Positions 1-8,933 of a DNA stretch of 64,000 nucleotides are shown here, one piece after another. A program made the position numbers and the translations under genes. Position 1 is the first letter of the stretch. Every line of letters begins with the position of its first letter. Where the stretch lies: the NCBI GenBank assembly GCA_934272745.1, contig CAKQSI010000004.1, forward strand, positions 21,422 to 85,421, in the 5' to 3' direction. Under the pieces are notes generated by a model. The model saw only the letters and a program-made list of their open reading frames with translations, was not told the DNA's origin and did not search any database. The DNA comes from an uncultured Clostridia bacterium (GTDB lineage Bacteria > Bacillota > Clostridia > Christensenellales > Borkfalkiaceae).

Positions 1-2
1 AA

Positions 3-299
3 GAATCTTCGGAATACCCTTACGCCTTTACCGAAATCCCGGGAGAAGCCGACCGTGCGGTAAAAAACGTTTCCCGCGCGGTGGAAGTGCTGCTTCGCCT
101 TGCGGAGGTGGAAAAAACGGCGGAAATGCTTTCGTTTGAAATCGAACGAAGCAAGCGCCGCGTCAACGCGCTGGAATACGTGATGATTCCCAATCTGGAA
201 GAAACCATCGCCTACGTCCGCAGCAAGTTGGATGAAAACGAACGCGCCGCAGCCGTCCGGCTGATGAAAGTGAAAAGTATGATCGACGAGAGAGGCTGA
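3..299 (+). CDS. atpD: V-type ATP synthase subunit D, C-terminal part (5' end outside window)
   Basis: The reading frame is open from base 3 to the TGA at 297-299 and encodes the last 98 residues of a V/A-type ATPase subunit D, the central-stalk coiled coil that couples the V1 catalytic head to the membrane rotor. The RRVNALEYVMIPNLEETI stretch near residues 50-67 of the fragment is characteristic of the family, and the fragment is almost entirely helical and charged as expected for the second arm of the coiled coil. The remaining V-ATPase genes are presumably upstream, outside the window. The stop codon lies inside the stem of the terminator that follows, so this is the last gene of its operon. 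Confidence 0.9.
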   Translation, partial: ESSEYPYAFTEIPGEADRAVKNVSRAVEVLLRLAEVEKTAEMLSFEIERSKRRVNALEYVMIPNLEETIAYVRSKLDENERAAAVRLMKVKSMIDERG

Positions 300-319
300 G
301 GTTTCAGCCTCTCTTTTTT
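290..319 (+). terminator. Rho-independent terminator of the V-ATPase operon
   Basis: A perfect 10-bp stem (290-299 with 304-313) closes a 4-nt loop and runs straight into a T tract (312-319). The stop codon of subunit D forms the last three bases of the left arm. Confidence 0.9.
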
Positions 320-328
320 ATGGCTTGA

Positions 329-519
329 GCACGGCGCTGCCGGGGGTATCATTGCGGAGCGCTGCGGCTTGCAGGATCGGGCACGGCGCTGCCGGTGGAT
401 CATTGCGGAGCGCCGGCAGGCTTGGGGCGGGAAACTTCCGAGGTTTTGGCGAACGGGTCGCCGTTTTGGCACGGCGCTGCCGGGGTATCATTGCGGAGCG
501 CTGCGGCTTGCAGGATCGG
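329..519 (+). repeat. Three copies of a ~50-bp intergenic direct repeat
   Basis: Copy 1 (329-380) and copy 3 (469-519) share about 50 bases with a single-base length difference in a G run; copy 2 (381-413) keeps only the first two thirds. All begin GCACGGCGCTGCCGG and contain ATCATTGCGGAGCGC. The spacer between copies 2 and 3 (414-468) is unrelated. This explains most of the 347-bp gap between the V-ATPase terminator and the next gene. Open frames here are low-complexity by-products of the repeat. Confidence 0.75.
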
Positions 520-611
520 CGAACGGTAAAATTTCAACTGAAAAACCCCGCCGTTTCCGGCAGGAACTCCCCGAAATTTCATAAGAAATGCGAAAATGCG
601 GCGGGTTTTCC

Positions 612-640
612 TTTTCAAACTGCAAAAAAAGTGCTAAAAT
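612..640 (+). promoter_or_regulatory. Extended -10 promoter of the U32 gene
   Basis: TGCTAAAAT at 632-640 is an extended -10 (TGn plus TAAAAT). The -35 region (TTTTCA at 612-617, 17-nt spacer) is poor. The -10 ends only 6 nt before the ATG of the following gene, so the predicted transcript starts at or next to the start codon. Confidence 0.5.
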
Positions 641-646
641 GGTGCT

Positions 647-3055
647 ATGACGGAACTTTTAGCGCCTGCGGGCGATCTCAACTGTTTTTATGCCGCGGTC
701 AACCACGGAGCGGACGCGGTCTATCTGGGACTAAAAAATTTTTCCGCGCGCAGCAGCGCGGGAAATTTTTCCATCGACGAATTAAAACAAGCGACGGATT
801 ACGCCGCTTTATTCGGCGTGAAAGTTTACGTGACCGTCAATACCGTAATCAAGGAAGAGGAACTTTTTGAAGTTTTGAAAGCCGTGCTTTCCGCGTACCT
901 TGCGGGGGCGGACGGCTTTATCGTACAGGACTTTTATTTCGGCAAAATGCTGAAAGAGGTTTTTCCGTTTTTAGAACTGCACCTTTCCACGCAGGCGGGC
1001 GTATGCAACACTTTTTTTGCAAAGGCGGCGAAAAACGCCGGCTATTCCCGCGTAGTGCTTTCCCGGGAACTGCCTCTTTCGGATATCGAAGCCATATCCC
1101 AAAAAGCGGAAACCGAAGCCTTTATTCAGGGCGCGATGTGTACTGCTTTTTCCGGTCACTGCTATTTTTCCTCGTTTGTCGGGGGAAACAGCGGCAACCG
1201 CGGCAGATGCAAACAGCCCTGCCGGAAAAAATACACGTTTATCACGGGCGGCGTTCCTGCCGAACCCGCCTACGCCATTTCCCTGTCCGATCTCTTTGCG
1301 GGCGAAACCGGGATCAGCGCGCTGAAAAACGCCGGCGTGACCTCGTTCAAAATCGAGGGCAGAATGCGGCGGGAGGAGTACGTCGCCGCCGCGACCGATT
1401 ATTACCGCGCCCTATTGGACGGAAAACCGGGCGATCCGGAACCCATCTATAAGACCTATAACCGCGGCGATTATTCCAAGGGGTACTGGTTCGGGCAGGA
1501 CAAAAATCTGATTTCGGATAAAGTGCAAAGCCACAAAGGCGTTAAAATCGGGGTGGTTGCGGAAGTGCGCGGCAAAACGGCGCTTGTCCGCTCCCGCTAT
1601 TTCGGGAAGAAAGGGGACGGATTCAAGATCCTTTGCGACGGAAAAGAAACGGGCGGCGCCGTGTTTCTTGCTTCCGCGCCCGAAAAAGGCGGGTTTACCG
1701 TTTCTTTCGGCGGAAAGGTTTCCCCGGGGGACAGCGTGCACCTGACGACCGACGCGGGGCTGAAAGCCAGACTTGCCGAAAGAAAGCGCCTGCTCCCCGT
1801 AGAACTGACCGTAAAAATTACCAAAGACGGAGCAACGCTGACGCTGCTTTCGGGCGAAACGGAGGTTTCGTCGGAAAGTAAAGACGTTTTCCCTGCCGAA
1901 AACGCGCCGCTCGATAAAGCGGGCGTTTCCGAACAAATGCAAAAGACCGCCGGACTTCCGGTGGAAATCACGCTGCTCCGCGTGCGCGTGGGCGCCGGCC
2001 TGTTTATGACCAAAGCCGCCTTAAACGCCATGCGGCGGGAAGCGTACGATAAACTGTTTGCCGCCCTCCGCGCGAAAAAACGCGGGGAACGCGCCGAGTT
2101 CGTTTTAGAGGACATGGCAAGCGCCGGACTTTCGCTGCTATCCGAAATCCGCGGCGAGGTATGCGGAAAGAGTTCCTATGCGGGCGAAAATCCGGCGGAA
2201 ACAACGGGCACCGCTCGGGCAGCAACAGATTCCCGCACGGGCGCCATAACGGCAAGCGCGCTGACGACAGGCGATATAACAGGCTTCGTACAGGCGAATA
2301 AAACGGAACGGCAAAAACGCCGCGCCGTCGTTTCGGATACGTTTGATTTTCCGCTTGAGGCTTATAACGACCTGATTTTTGCGCCCAACGACTATCATAA
2401 TCAGGCGGAAATCGACGCCTTTTTCCGGCAGACGGAGGGGTTTGCCGGCGATAAATACCTGTTTTTGCCCGCCTATTTTACGGACGGCGACGCCGAAGTG
2501 GTATACCCGTACGTCAAGCGCTTTCACGGCGTCTTTTCGGAAGGGGGCTACGGCGCGGAGTTTGCCGCCCGGTTAAAACTTCCGCTGTTCGCGGGGGAAG
2601 AAAACAACGCGACGAACACCGTGGATATTGCGGGATTAAAAGCCGCCGGGGCGGAAAAAATCTGCCTTTCCAAAGAACTTTCGATGGGCGAAATCGAAAA
2701 CATTATGGACGGCTCCGCTTATGCCCTGTGCATGGGCAGCGTGCGGCTGATGTTGCTTTGTTATTGCCCGTTCCGCCAGAGGTGTAAGACCTGCAAAATC
2801 ACCGGCGCGTTTTTTATGAAAGACGAGGAGGGGCGCACGTTCCCCGTGCGCAGATACCGCTTAAACGGTTGCCGGTTTGAAATTTATAATAATCTGCCGC
2901 TGTCTTACCAGCGGGGAAACTGGAACGAACTGTATTCTTTTCTCGCCGTCCCTGCGGAAGAACGCAAAAAAATTTCTGTAATGCTCCTTTCCGGCGGGGA
3001 AAAACAAGTCTTTTCTTCGGCGTTTTCCGGACATTTCCGCCGCGGCGTGGAATAA
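647..3055 (+). CDS. Peptidase U32 family protein (RlhA-like, with DUF3656-type middle region)
   Basis: This 802-residue protein begins with the U32 TIM-barrel sequence ELLAPAGDLNCFYAAVNHGA. The family signature EAFIQGAMCTAFSGHC lies around residues 157-172, followed by GNRGRCKQPC, giving the cysteine set expected to bind an iron-sulfur cluster. A further CYCPFRQRCKTC cluster lies near residues 705-716. Long two-part U32 proteins of this kind are related to E. coli RlhA, which hydroxylates 23S rRNA C2501, so an RNA-hydroxylation role is more likely than proteolysis; the historical name is peptidase/collagenase. Residues ~510-560 look like a variable low-complexity linker. No convincing Shine-Dalgarno precedes the ATG. 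The gene is followed by mutS2 after 113 nt. Confidence 0.85.
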   Translation: MTELLAPAGDLNCFYAAVNHGADAVYLGLKNFSARSSAGNFSIDELKQATDYAALFGVKVYVTVNTVIKEEELFEVLKAVLSAYLAGADGFIVQDFYFGKMLKEVFPFLELHLSTQAGVCNTFFAKAAKNAGYSRVVLSRELPLSDIEAISQKAETEAFIQGAMCTAFSGHCYFSSFVGGNSGNRGRCKQPCRKKYTFITGGVPAEPAYAISLSDLFAGETGISALKNAGVTSFKIEGRMRREEYVAAATDYYRALLDGKPGDPEPIYKTYNRGDYSKGYWFGQDKNLISDKVQSHKGVKIGVVAEVRGKTALVRSRYFGKKGDGFKILCDGKETGGAVFLASAPEKGGFTVSFGGKVSPGDSVHLTTDAGLKARLAERKRLLPVELTVKITKDGATLTLLSGETEVSSESKDVFPAENAPLDKAGVSEQMQKTAGLPVEITLLRVRVGAGLFMTKAALNAMRREAYDKLFAALRAKKRGERAEFVLEDMASAGLSLLSEIRGEVCGKSSYAGENPAETTGTARAATDSRTGAITASALTTGDITGFVQANKTERQKRRAVVSDTFDFPLEAYNDLIFAPNDYHNQAEIDAFFRQTEGFAGDKYLFLPAYFTDGDAEVVYPYVKRFHGVFSEGGYGAEFAARLKLPLFAGEENNATNTVDIAGLKAAGAEKICLSKELSMGEIENIMDGSAYALCMGSVRLMLLCYCPFRQRCKTCKITGAFFMKDEEGRTFPVRRYRLNGCRFEIYNNLPLSYQRGNWNELYSFLAVPAEERKKISVMLLSGGEKQVFSSAFSGHFRRGVE

Positions 3056-3168
3056 GCGCCGGCACGAAATAGCAGGGGAATCCGCCGGGAAAATTTAACC
3101 CGGACGAAAATACCCGGCAGACAGCCCGAAAAAACAACAAAAACAAACCGACACGGAGATCCCGAAAA

Positions 3169-5553
3169 ATGGACGAAAAACTCCTGAAAACTTTGGAATT
3201 CGATAAAATTCTGGAACGCGTTTCCGAATACGCGGTGCTTGCTTCCGCCAAGGAGCGGATTAAGAAGACCGAACCCGCCGCAAGTTTTGAAGAGGCGGCG
3301 CGCCTGTTGCATTACACCGAGGAGGCGGACAAACTGCTGTATACCTACGGCGCGGGACAGGTGGAATTTTTCGACTCGTTTACGGACGAGTTCGAGCGGC
3401 TGCGGTTGCACGGAACGCTTTCTATGAAAAGCCTTCTGCGGTTTGCAAGACTGCTGCGTTCTTCGCGCGTGACGCGGAGCGCTATTCTCGCCGTGGACGA
3501 TCCGTTTATCGAGGATTTGAAAACCCTTGCGGCGGGGCTGTATGCAGACCCTTATACCGAAAAGGACATTACCGATAAGATTCTTTCCGAAGACCAGATG
3601 GCGGACAACGCTTCCGAAAAACTGGCGGAAATCCGCAATAAGATCAAAAAACTCAACGCCGATATCCGCGAAAAACTGCAGTCGTACATCCACCGCGACA
3701 ACGCGAAATATCTGCAGGACGCCATCGTCACCATGCGCGGCGACCGGTACGTCATTCCCGTCAAGGCGGAATATAAATCCAGCGTCAAAGGCTTTGTGCA
3801 CGATCAGTCCCAAAGCGGTTCCACTTATTTTATTGAACCCGAAGTGGTGCTGGAACTCAACAACGAACTCAAATTGCAAACCCTTTTAGAAGAAGCGGAA
3901 ATCGACCGCATTTTAGCCGAACTTTCCGATCGGGTGGGAAGAACGGCGCCCCAACTCGTCCGTAATATGGACATTCTGGAAGAACTGGACGTCTATAACG
4001 CCAAAGCGACTTACGCCTATAAAACCAAAAGCCTGCCGCCCAGACTCAACAGTCACGGTACGGTGGATATCAAAAAAGGCAGACACCCGCTGATCGATCC
4101 TCAAAAAGTCGTCCCGCTCGATATCCGTTTCGGTAAAGACAATCGTTACCTGTTGATCACCGGTCCCAATACGGGAGGAAAAACGGTGTCGCTCAAACTG
4201 GTGGGGCTGTTTTCGCTTATGGCAAAAACGGGATTATTCGTCCCGGCGGCGGAAGCCGAACTTGCCGTGTTTTCGGGGATCTATTCGGACGTGGGGGACG
4301 AGCAGAGTATCGAGCAAAGCCTGTCTACGTTCTCTTCCCATATGACCAACATCGTTTCCATCGTGAAAAGGGCGGACGAAAACTCGCTGATTCTGATCGA
4401 CGAGATCGGCGCGGGTACCGACCCGGAAGAAGGCAGCGCCCTTGCGCTGGCGCTCATCAAAGCGCTTCTCGATAAAGGTACGCGCGGTATCATCACCACG
4501 CACTATCAGGCGCTGAAAGAATTCGCGTTTGAAGACGACCGTATCGAAAACGCTTCGATGGAATTCAACCCCTTCACCTTTGCGCCGGTATATAAAATCA
4601 ATATCGGATTGCCCGGTTCCAGCAACGCGATCGAGATTGCCAAGCGGCTGGGACTTCCCAAAGAAATTGCCGACGCGGCGACGAACAATCTTTCCGGCAG
4701 AAAGGTGGCGTTTGAACACGTATTGCGAAAGGCGGAGGAAAGCCGCAAAGCCGCAGATACGGAGCGGGAAAAACTGACCGACTTACGCTTAGCCGCGGAA
4801 GCGGAATACAAAAAAGCCGAAGAGGAACGAAAAAGCCTGGAAAAGGAGCGGGAAAAACTTGCCGCTTCTACCAAAATCGAATTAAGACGCATGGTGGGCG
4901 AACGGCTGTACGAAGCGGACGACCTCCTTTCCAAAATCGAGGAGATCTATAAAAAAGAAGAACTTTCGGGCGGGGATCTGATCACGGCGCGTACCGCGCG
5001 CAACAAGTTGGAAGACTTGCGTTTCGCCGCCGAACAAAGCGCCGTTTCTACGCCGCGTATCGTGCCTGCCGATCCTGCGAAACTCAAAGCAGGGGATGAG
5101 GTGTACGTCAAGAGCATGGACGCTTACGGTAAAGTAGAAAGCGTCAACTTAAAGAAAAAAGAAGCGCAGGTGACCGTCGGGCAGATGAAACTTTCGGTCA
5201 AAATCTCTGTGCTTGCCGTCCCGGCGGGCTCTTCCGCTCCGGCGGTAAAACCAAAGGAGAAAAAGCGCGACTCCGTCACCGTATCCCGGGAAACTTCGGC
5301 GCCCGCCGCAGTAAAGACCGAACTCAACCTTCTGGGTGAAACGGTGGACGAGGCGCTTTTGGATCTGGACGCGTTTTTAGATCAGGCGGTGCTTTCGGGC
5401 GTGGAAGAAGTGCGGATCATTCACGGGATCGGCACCGGCAGGCTGAAAAAAGCCGTGACCGAACACCTGAAAAATCACCCGCAGATCAAGGAATACCGCT
5501 TTGGCAGATACGGCGAGGGTGAACACGGCGTAACCATCGCCAAGTTGAAATAA
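3169..5553 (+). CDS. mutS2: Endonuclease MutS2 / ribosome-collision rescue ATPase
   Basis: The 794-residue product has the usual MutS2 order. An N-terminal MutS core and clamp is followed by an ABC-type ATPase with Walker A GPNTGGKT at residues ~332-339 and Walker B LILIDEIGAGTDPEEGSA near 408-425. A long charged coiled coil (~520-620) leads to a KOW-like segment, and the C-terminal Smr domain carries LNLLGE and HGIGTG. There is no mismatch-recognition domain I, which separates it from MutS. In Bacillus the orthologue (also called RqcU) splits collided ribosomes; earlier work proposed anti-recombination. A GGAG lies about 11 nt upstream of the ATG. It is the first gene of a tight run that continues to thiI. 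Confidence 0.95.
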   Translation: MDEKLLKTLEFDKILERVSEYAVLASAKERIKKTEPAASFEEAARLLHYTEEADKLLYTYGAGQVEFFDSFTDEFERLRLHGTLSMKSLLRFARLLRSSRVTRSAILAVDDPFIEDLKTLAAGLYADPYTEKDITDKILSEDQMADNASEKLAEIRNKIKKLNADIREKLQSYIHRDNAKYLQDAIVTMRGDRYVIPVKAEYKSSVKGFVHDQSQSGSTYFIEPEVVLELNNELKLQTLLEEAEIDRILAELSDRVGRTAPQLVRNMDILEELDVYNAKATYAYKTKSLPPRLNSHGTVDIKKGRHPLIDPQKVVPLDIRFGKDNRYLLITGPNTGGKTVSLKLVGLFSLMAKTGLFVPAAEAELAVFSGIYSDVGDEQSIEQSLSTFSSHMTNIVSIVKRADENSLILIDEIGAGTDPEEGSALALALIKALLDKGTRGIITTHYQALKEFAFEDDRIENASMEFNPFTFAPVYKINIGLPGSSNAIEIAKRLGLPKEIADAATNNLSGRKVAFEHVLRKAEESRKAADTEREKLTDLRLAAEAEYKKAEEERKSLEKEREKLAASTKIELRRMVGERLYEADDLLSKIEEIYKKEELSGGDLITARTARNKLEDLRFAAEQSAVSTPRIVPADPAKLKAGDEVYVKSMDAYGKVESVNLKKKEAQVTVGQMKLSVKISVLAVPAGSSAPAVKPKEKKRDSVTVSRETSAPAAVKTELNLLGETVDEALLDLDAFLDQAVLSGVEEVRIIHGIGTGRLKKAVTEHLKNHPQIKEYRFGRYGEGEHGVTIAKLK

Positions 5554-5568
5554 GGAGGCGCGATTTTT

Positions 5569-6147
5569 ATGGATCTGTATTACGAAGAAACCGTGGAGAT
5601 GCGTGACTCCAGAAAGAAGGAAACGCTGCGCGTTCTGTGCGCGGCGGCAGCGGTCATTCTGGTCGCGCCTGCGTTTTACGTGGGTTTTCTCGGGTTCTGG
5701 ACGACTTCGCCCGGGGCGTTTGCCGGATACGTTATTGCCGGCGTTGCCATTCTCGCGGTAGCGGCGGCGCTGTGGTTCGGCAGATACCGTCTGGTGTACG
5801 ATTTCGACTATATTCTCGTCAACGGGGAGATGAAGATCGTCAAGGTCCTCAGCAAACGGTCGAGAAAACTGGCGGCGGACGTCAAGGCGGCGCAGATCGG
5901 AAAGATCGGCAAGTACGGTTCGTCCGACTATCTCGCGCTTACGAAAAACCCGCAGAACAAAGTGGAGATTCTTTCTCCCAACAAGCCCGAAACCTGGAAA
6001 AGCGGCTATTACGTTTCCTATACGGGTGCTTACGGCACGGTGGTGCTGGCAATGGAATGTACCAAAGAATATATTGCAAATCTCGTAAAATTTACGGGTC
6101 GCGCGATTTTAGACAAGGAATTACCTTATTATGATTTACTTGGATAA
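5569..6147 (+). CDS. Small membrane protein of unknown function (DUF6106-like)
   Basis: This 192-residue protein has two predicted membrane helices (residues ~20-42 and ~48-70) with a short charged N terminus, then a soluble C-terminal domain of about 120 residues. It starts 15 nt after mutS2 behind a strong AAGGAGG and its 3' end overlaps the next gene by 17 nt, so it is cotranscribed and probably translationally coupled to the cysteine desulfurase. It resembles conserved Clostridia proteins of the DUF6106 type by length and layout; I assign that name only tentatively and no function can be given. Confidence 0.75.
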   Translation: MDLYYEETVEMRDSRKKETLRVLCAAAAVILVAPAFYVGFLGFWTTSPGAFAGYVIAGVAILAVAAALWFGRYRLVYDFDYILVNGEMKIVKVLSKRSRKLAADVKAAQIGKIGKYGSSDYLALTKNPQNKVEILSPNKPETWKSGYYVSYTGAYGTVVLAMECTKEYIANLVKFTGRAILDKELPYYDLLG

Positions 6148-7267
6148 TGCGGCGACGGCGCGTCCGGACGGGGCGGCGGTCGAACAGGCTTCGGTCTATC
6201 TTACCGAACGGTTTTTCAACCCGTCCGCAAAGTATAAAGAAAGCGTAAAACTGACGGCGGAACTAACTTCCGCAAGGGATACGGTAAAAGCCGCGCTGGG
6301 AAGTCCTGCCGGTAAAGTGATCTTTACCGCTTCGGGCAGCGAGGCGGACAATACGGCGATTTTCTGTCATACGGGAAAGGGCAAATGCGTGACGACCGAG
6401 GGCGAGCATGCCGCCGTCCTTTCGTCGTTTGCGGAACTCAAACGCCGCGGCGTCCCAACGGATTTTGCAAAGATCGACGCGCATGGGAAAGTAAACGTGG
6501 ACGATCTTTTGTCGAAAATCGACCGCGATACGGCGTTCGTTTCGGTCATGCACGTCAACAACGAAACGGGCGCGATCAACGACGTGAATCAAATTGCAAG
6601 AGAGGTCAAAAAGATCGCGCCGGACTGCGTATTTCACAGCGACGGCGTGCAGGCGTTTTGTAAAATCGAAACGCATTTAGACGGAGCGATCGACCTGTAC
6701 AGCGTTTCCGCCCATAAAATCGGCGCGCTGAAAGGGACAGGCGCGTTGTACGTTTCGGATAAAACTTCGGTTTCGCCGCTCGTCTTCGGCGGCGGGCAGG
6801 AAGGGGGCCTTAGGAGCGGGACGGAAAACGTCTTCGGTATCCGCTGCATGCAGTTTGCCGTGGAGGCGCGCCAAAAAACGCTGATAGAACAGGCGGCACG
6901 CCTTGCCGCGGTTAAGCGGCGCGCGGCGGAGTATCTGGAGCAAAACGACTTTCTGATCATTTCGGGGGAAGATTCGTCGCCGTACATTCTCAGTGTTTCC
7001 GCCGGTCCTGTGCGGGGAGAAGTGCTTCTGCACATGCTGGAAGAAGCGGGCGTTCTGGTCGGTACCGGCTCCGCCTGTTCGTCGAAAAACCGCTTTTCCC
7101 ACGTCGTCAAGGCGTGCGGCTATGCGGACGGCGTTGCGGACGGCGTACTGCGGCTGAGTTTTTCCTATCAGACGACCGAAAACGAAGTGTTGACCGCTAC
7201 CGACAAACTGGTGGAATGTGCGAATAAACTCAAAAAGATCATGAGGGTGACCAAATGGAAAAAGTAA
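6131..7267 (+). CDS. Cysteine desulfurase (NifS/NifZ type) partnered with ThiI
   Basis: The 378-residue product is a class V aminotransferase-fold PLP enzyme that takes sulfur from cysteine as a persulfide. It opens with IYLDNAATARP. The PLP lysine is Lys196 in SAHKIGALKG, and the persulfide cysteine is Cys316 in GTGSACSSK; other conserved blocks are VMHVNNETGA and GGLRSGTEN. It overlaps the upstream membrane-protein gene by 17 nt and thiI by 13 nt. This adjacency matches the Bacillus nifZ-thiI pair, in which the desulfurase supplies sulfur for 4-thiouridine in tRNA, and thiI here lacks its own rhodanese domain, so the same division of labour is inferred. Confidence 0.93.
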   Translation: MIYLDNAATARPDGAAVEQASVYLTERFFNPSAKYKESVKLTAELTSARDTVKAALGSPAGKVIFTASGSEADNTAIFCHTGKGKCVTTEGEHAAVLSSFAELKRRGVPTDFAKIDAHGKVNVDDLLSKIDRDTAFVSVMHVNNETGAINDVNQIAREVKKIAPDCVFHSDGVQAFCKIETHLDGAIDLYSVSAHKIGALKGTGALYVSDKTSVSPLVFGGGQEGGLRSGTENVFGIRCMQFAVEARQKTLIEQAARLAAVKRRAAEYLEQNDFLIISGEDSSPYILSVSAGPVRGEVLLHMLEEAGVLVGTGSACSSKNRFSHVVKACGYADGVADGVLRLSFSYQTTENEVLTATDKLVECANKLKKIMRVTKWKK

Positions 7268-8406
7268 TTCTGGTTCGCTTCGGCGAGATTTTCTTAAAAG
7301 GCAAAAACCGCGGCTATTTCGAGCGCCTGCTGCTGGAAAACATCGAAAAGGCGTTGGAAAGCGTTCCGCACCGCACCGAAAAAATGCAGTCGCGCTACGT
7401 CGTGACCGACTTTGCGGAAAGCGATCTCGCGCGATTGAAAGATCTTCTGAAAAAGGTCAGCGGCATTCATTCGATCAGCGTTGCCGAAATGGTGCCGTCC
7501 GACATGGACGCTATTTTTCAGGCTGCGCTTGCGGTCTGCCCGGAAGAGGGGCTGTTTAAGGTGGAAACCAACCGCGCGGATAAAACCTTTCCGCTGCTTT
7601 CGGTCGAAGTTTCCAAAGAGTTGGGCGGACGGCTGCTTTCCCGGCGCAAGGGTTTGAAGGTGGACGTGCATCATCCGGACGCCGTCGTCAACGTGGATAT
7701 TCGCGAAAACGGCAAAACGCTGGTCTACGCCGCTTCCGAAGCGGGCATGGGCGGACTTCCCACCGGGTCTTCCGGACGAGGAATGTTGCTGATTTCCGGC
7801 GGAATCGACAGCCCGGTCGCCGGCTATATGCTGGCAAAGCGCGGCATGCGGCTGGACGCCATTCACTTCCACAGTTTCCCTTACACGGGGGAAGCCGCGA
7901 AACAAAAGGTCATCGATCTGTCCAGGCTGGTATCGCAGTACTCCGCCGGGGTCAATCTGTTTATTGTTTCCTTTACCGAAATTCAGGAGGCCATTCACGA
8001 GCGCTGCCCGGAAGAGATGATGATCACCATGATGCGCCGTTTTATGATGCGTATTGCGGAACGACTGGCGCGCCGCCGCGGCGACGGGGCGCTGATTACG
8101 GGCGAAAACTTAGGTCAGGTTGCCAGTCAGACGGTGGAAAGCATCAATTCTTCCAACAGCGTGGTGACGCTGCCCGTTTTCCGTCCGCTGATCGGGTTCG
8201 ATAAACTGGAGATCATAGAGATCGCGCGGAAGATCGGCACGTACGAAACTTCCATTTTGCCGTATGAAGACTGCTGTACCGTTTTTCTGCCGCAATATCC
8301 GCTGATCAAACCCCGCATGGACAAGGTTCTGAAAGCGGAAGAAAAACTGGACGTCGAGGGCTTGATCTCCCGCGCGATGGAAAATATCGAAGTTCTGCAC
8401 CTGTGA
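7255..8406 (+). CDS. thiI: tRNA 4-thiouridine synthetase ThiI
   Basis: The 383-residue protein has an N-terminal ferredoxin-like/THUMP region (about residues 1-165) and a PP-loop ATPase with LLISGGIDSPVAGYMLAKRG near residues 177-196. It adenylates tRNA U8 and introduces sulfur to form s4U. The E. coli protein (about 480 residues) has a C-terminal rhodanese domain that is absent here, as in Bacillus, so persulfide transfer must come directly from the overlapping cysteine desulfurase. The C terminus contains YEDCCTVF, the usual cysteine-containing block after the PP-loop domain. It is the last gene of the mutS2 operon. Confidence 0.95.
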   Translation: MEKVILVRFGEIFLKGKNRGYFERLLLENIEKALESVPHRTEKMQSRYVVTDFAESDLARLKDLLKKVSGIHSISVAEMVPSDMDAIFQAALAVCPEEGLFKVETNRADKTFPLLSVEVSKELGGRLLSRRKGLKVDVHHPDAVVNVDIRENGKTLVYAASEAGMGGLPTGSSGRGMLLISGGIDSPVAGYMLAKRGMRLDAIHFHSFPYTGEAAKQKVIDLSRLVSQYSAGVNLFIVSFTEIQEAIHERCPEEMMITMMRRFMMRIAERLARRRGDGALITGENLGQVASQTVESINSSNSVVTLPVFRPLIGFDKLEIIEIARKIGTYETSILPYEDCCTVFLPQYPLIKPRMDKVLKAEEKLDVEGLISRAMENIEVLHL

Positions 8407-8832
8407 TTTCGCGCAATTTTTCCGTGGCTTTGAGGTGGGCTGCAACAATAACTTTGCACGCCTTCGGGGTGTGAGACAGTATGATTTTCCGAAGCTTCGG
8501 GGTGTAGAATAATAAGAATATATAATTATAGATAGTAAATCATTATAGATAGCAAACGCCCGCCCGGCATTCCTGCCGGGCGGGCGTTTGCTTAACACAG
8601 GAAATAGTTTTTGCCCTTCTGCCGGAGCGAAGCCGTTTAATTTTTTATATCGGAGGGGAGAGGACGTTCGCTTCTATCCGTCCGGCGAGAAACGCTTCTG
8701 TCCGTTGCGGAGAGGGAAACGGCTTTCGTTTTCTTCATTGCGGGGAAAGCGGACTTTTCTTTTCATTATTTTGGCGGCAACAGGACGGTAAAAAAAATTT
8801 TCAAAAAAAATTTAAAAAGTGGGGAAAAACGC
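8407..8832. other. Intergenic stretch between thiI and the heat-shock operon
   Basis: The stretch holds a short direct repeat CTTCGGGGTGT (8462-8472 and 8495-8505), an AT-rich segment, the large hairpin at 8551-8592 and then a G/purine-rich and finally A/T-rich approach to the hrcA promoter. I see no credible gene. Confidence 0.6.
8551..8592 (+). terminator. Perfect 19-bp GC-rich hairpin after thiI
   Basis: Bases 8551-8569 pair perfectly with 8574-8592 around a TTCC loop. There is no T tract on either side, so it may act as a weak or bidirectional terminator or as an mRNA 3'-end stabiliser. Its core (CGCCCGCCCGG) recurs in hairpins at 51092 and 63742. Confidence 0.7.
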
Positions 8833-8861
8833 TTGACAACGGCAAATCAATGGAATACAAT
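8833..8861 (+). promoter_or_regulatory. SigA-type promoter of hrcA-grpE-dnaK
   Basis: TTGACA (8833-8838) and TACAAT (8856-8861) are separated by exactly 17 nt. The CIRCE operator begins 11 nt downstream, in the usual position to block initiation. Confidence 0.92.
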
Positions 8862-8871
8862 ATGGGCAGAT

Positions 8872-8898
8872 TTAGCAGTCAATACAAAAGAGTGCTAA
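8872..8898 (+). promoter_or_regulatory. CIRCE operator (HrcA binding site)
   Basis: TTAGCAGTC, nine spacer bases and GAGTGCTAA match the CIRCE consensus TTAGCACTC-N9-GAGTGCTAA with one mismatch in the left arm and exact spacing. It lies between the promoter and hrcA, so HrcA autorepresses the operon and releases it on heat shock. Confidence 0.95.
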
Positions 8899-8933
8899 CA
8901 CACAAACAGGTTTGCTGCTAAAGGAGGTCGAAG

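Noticed and set aside
325..870. 181-codon frame across the intergenic repeats
   Set aside because: It is built from the GC-rich repeats and runs into the U32 gene in another frame.
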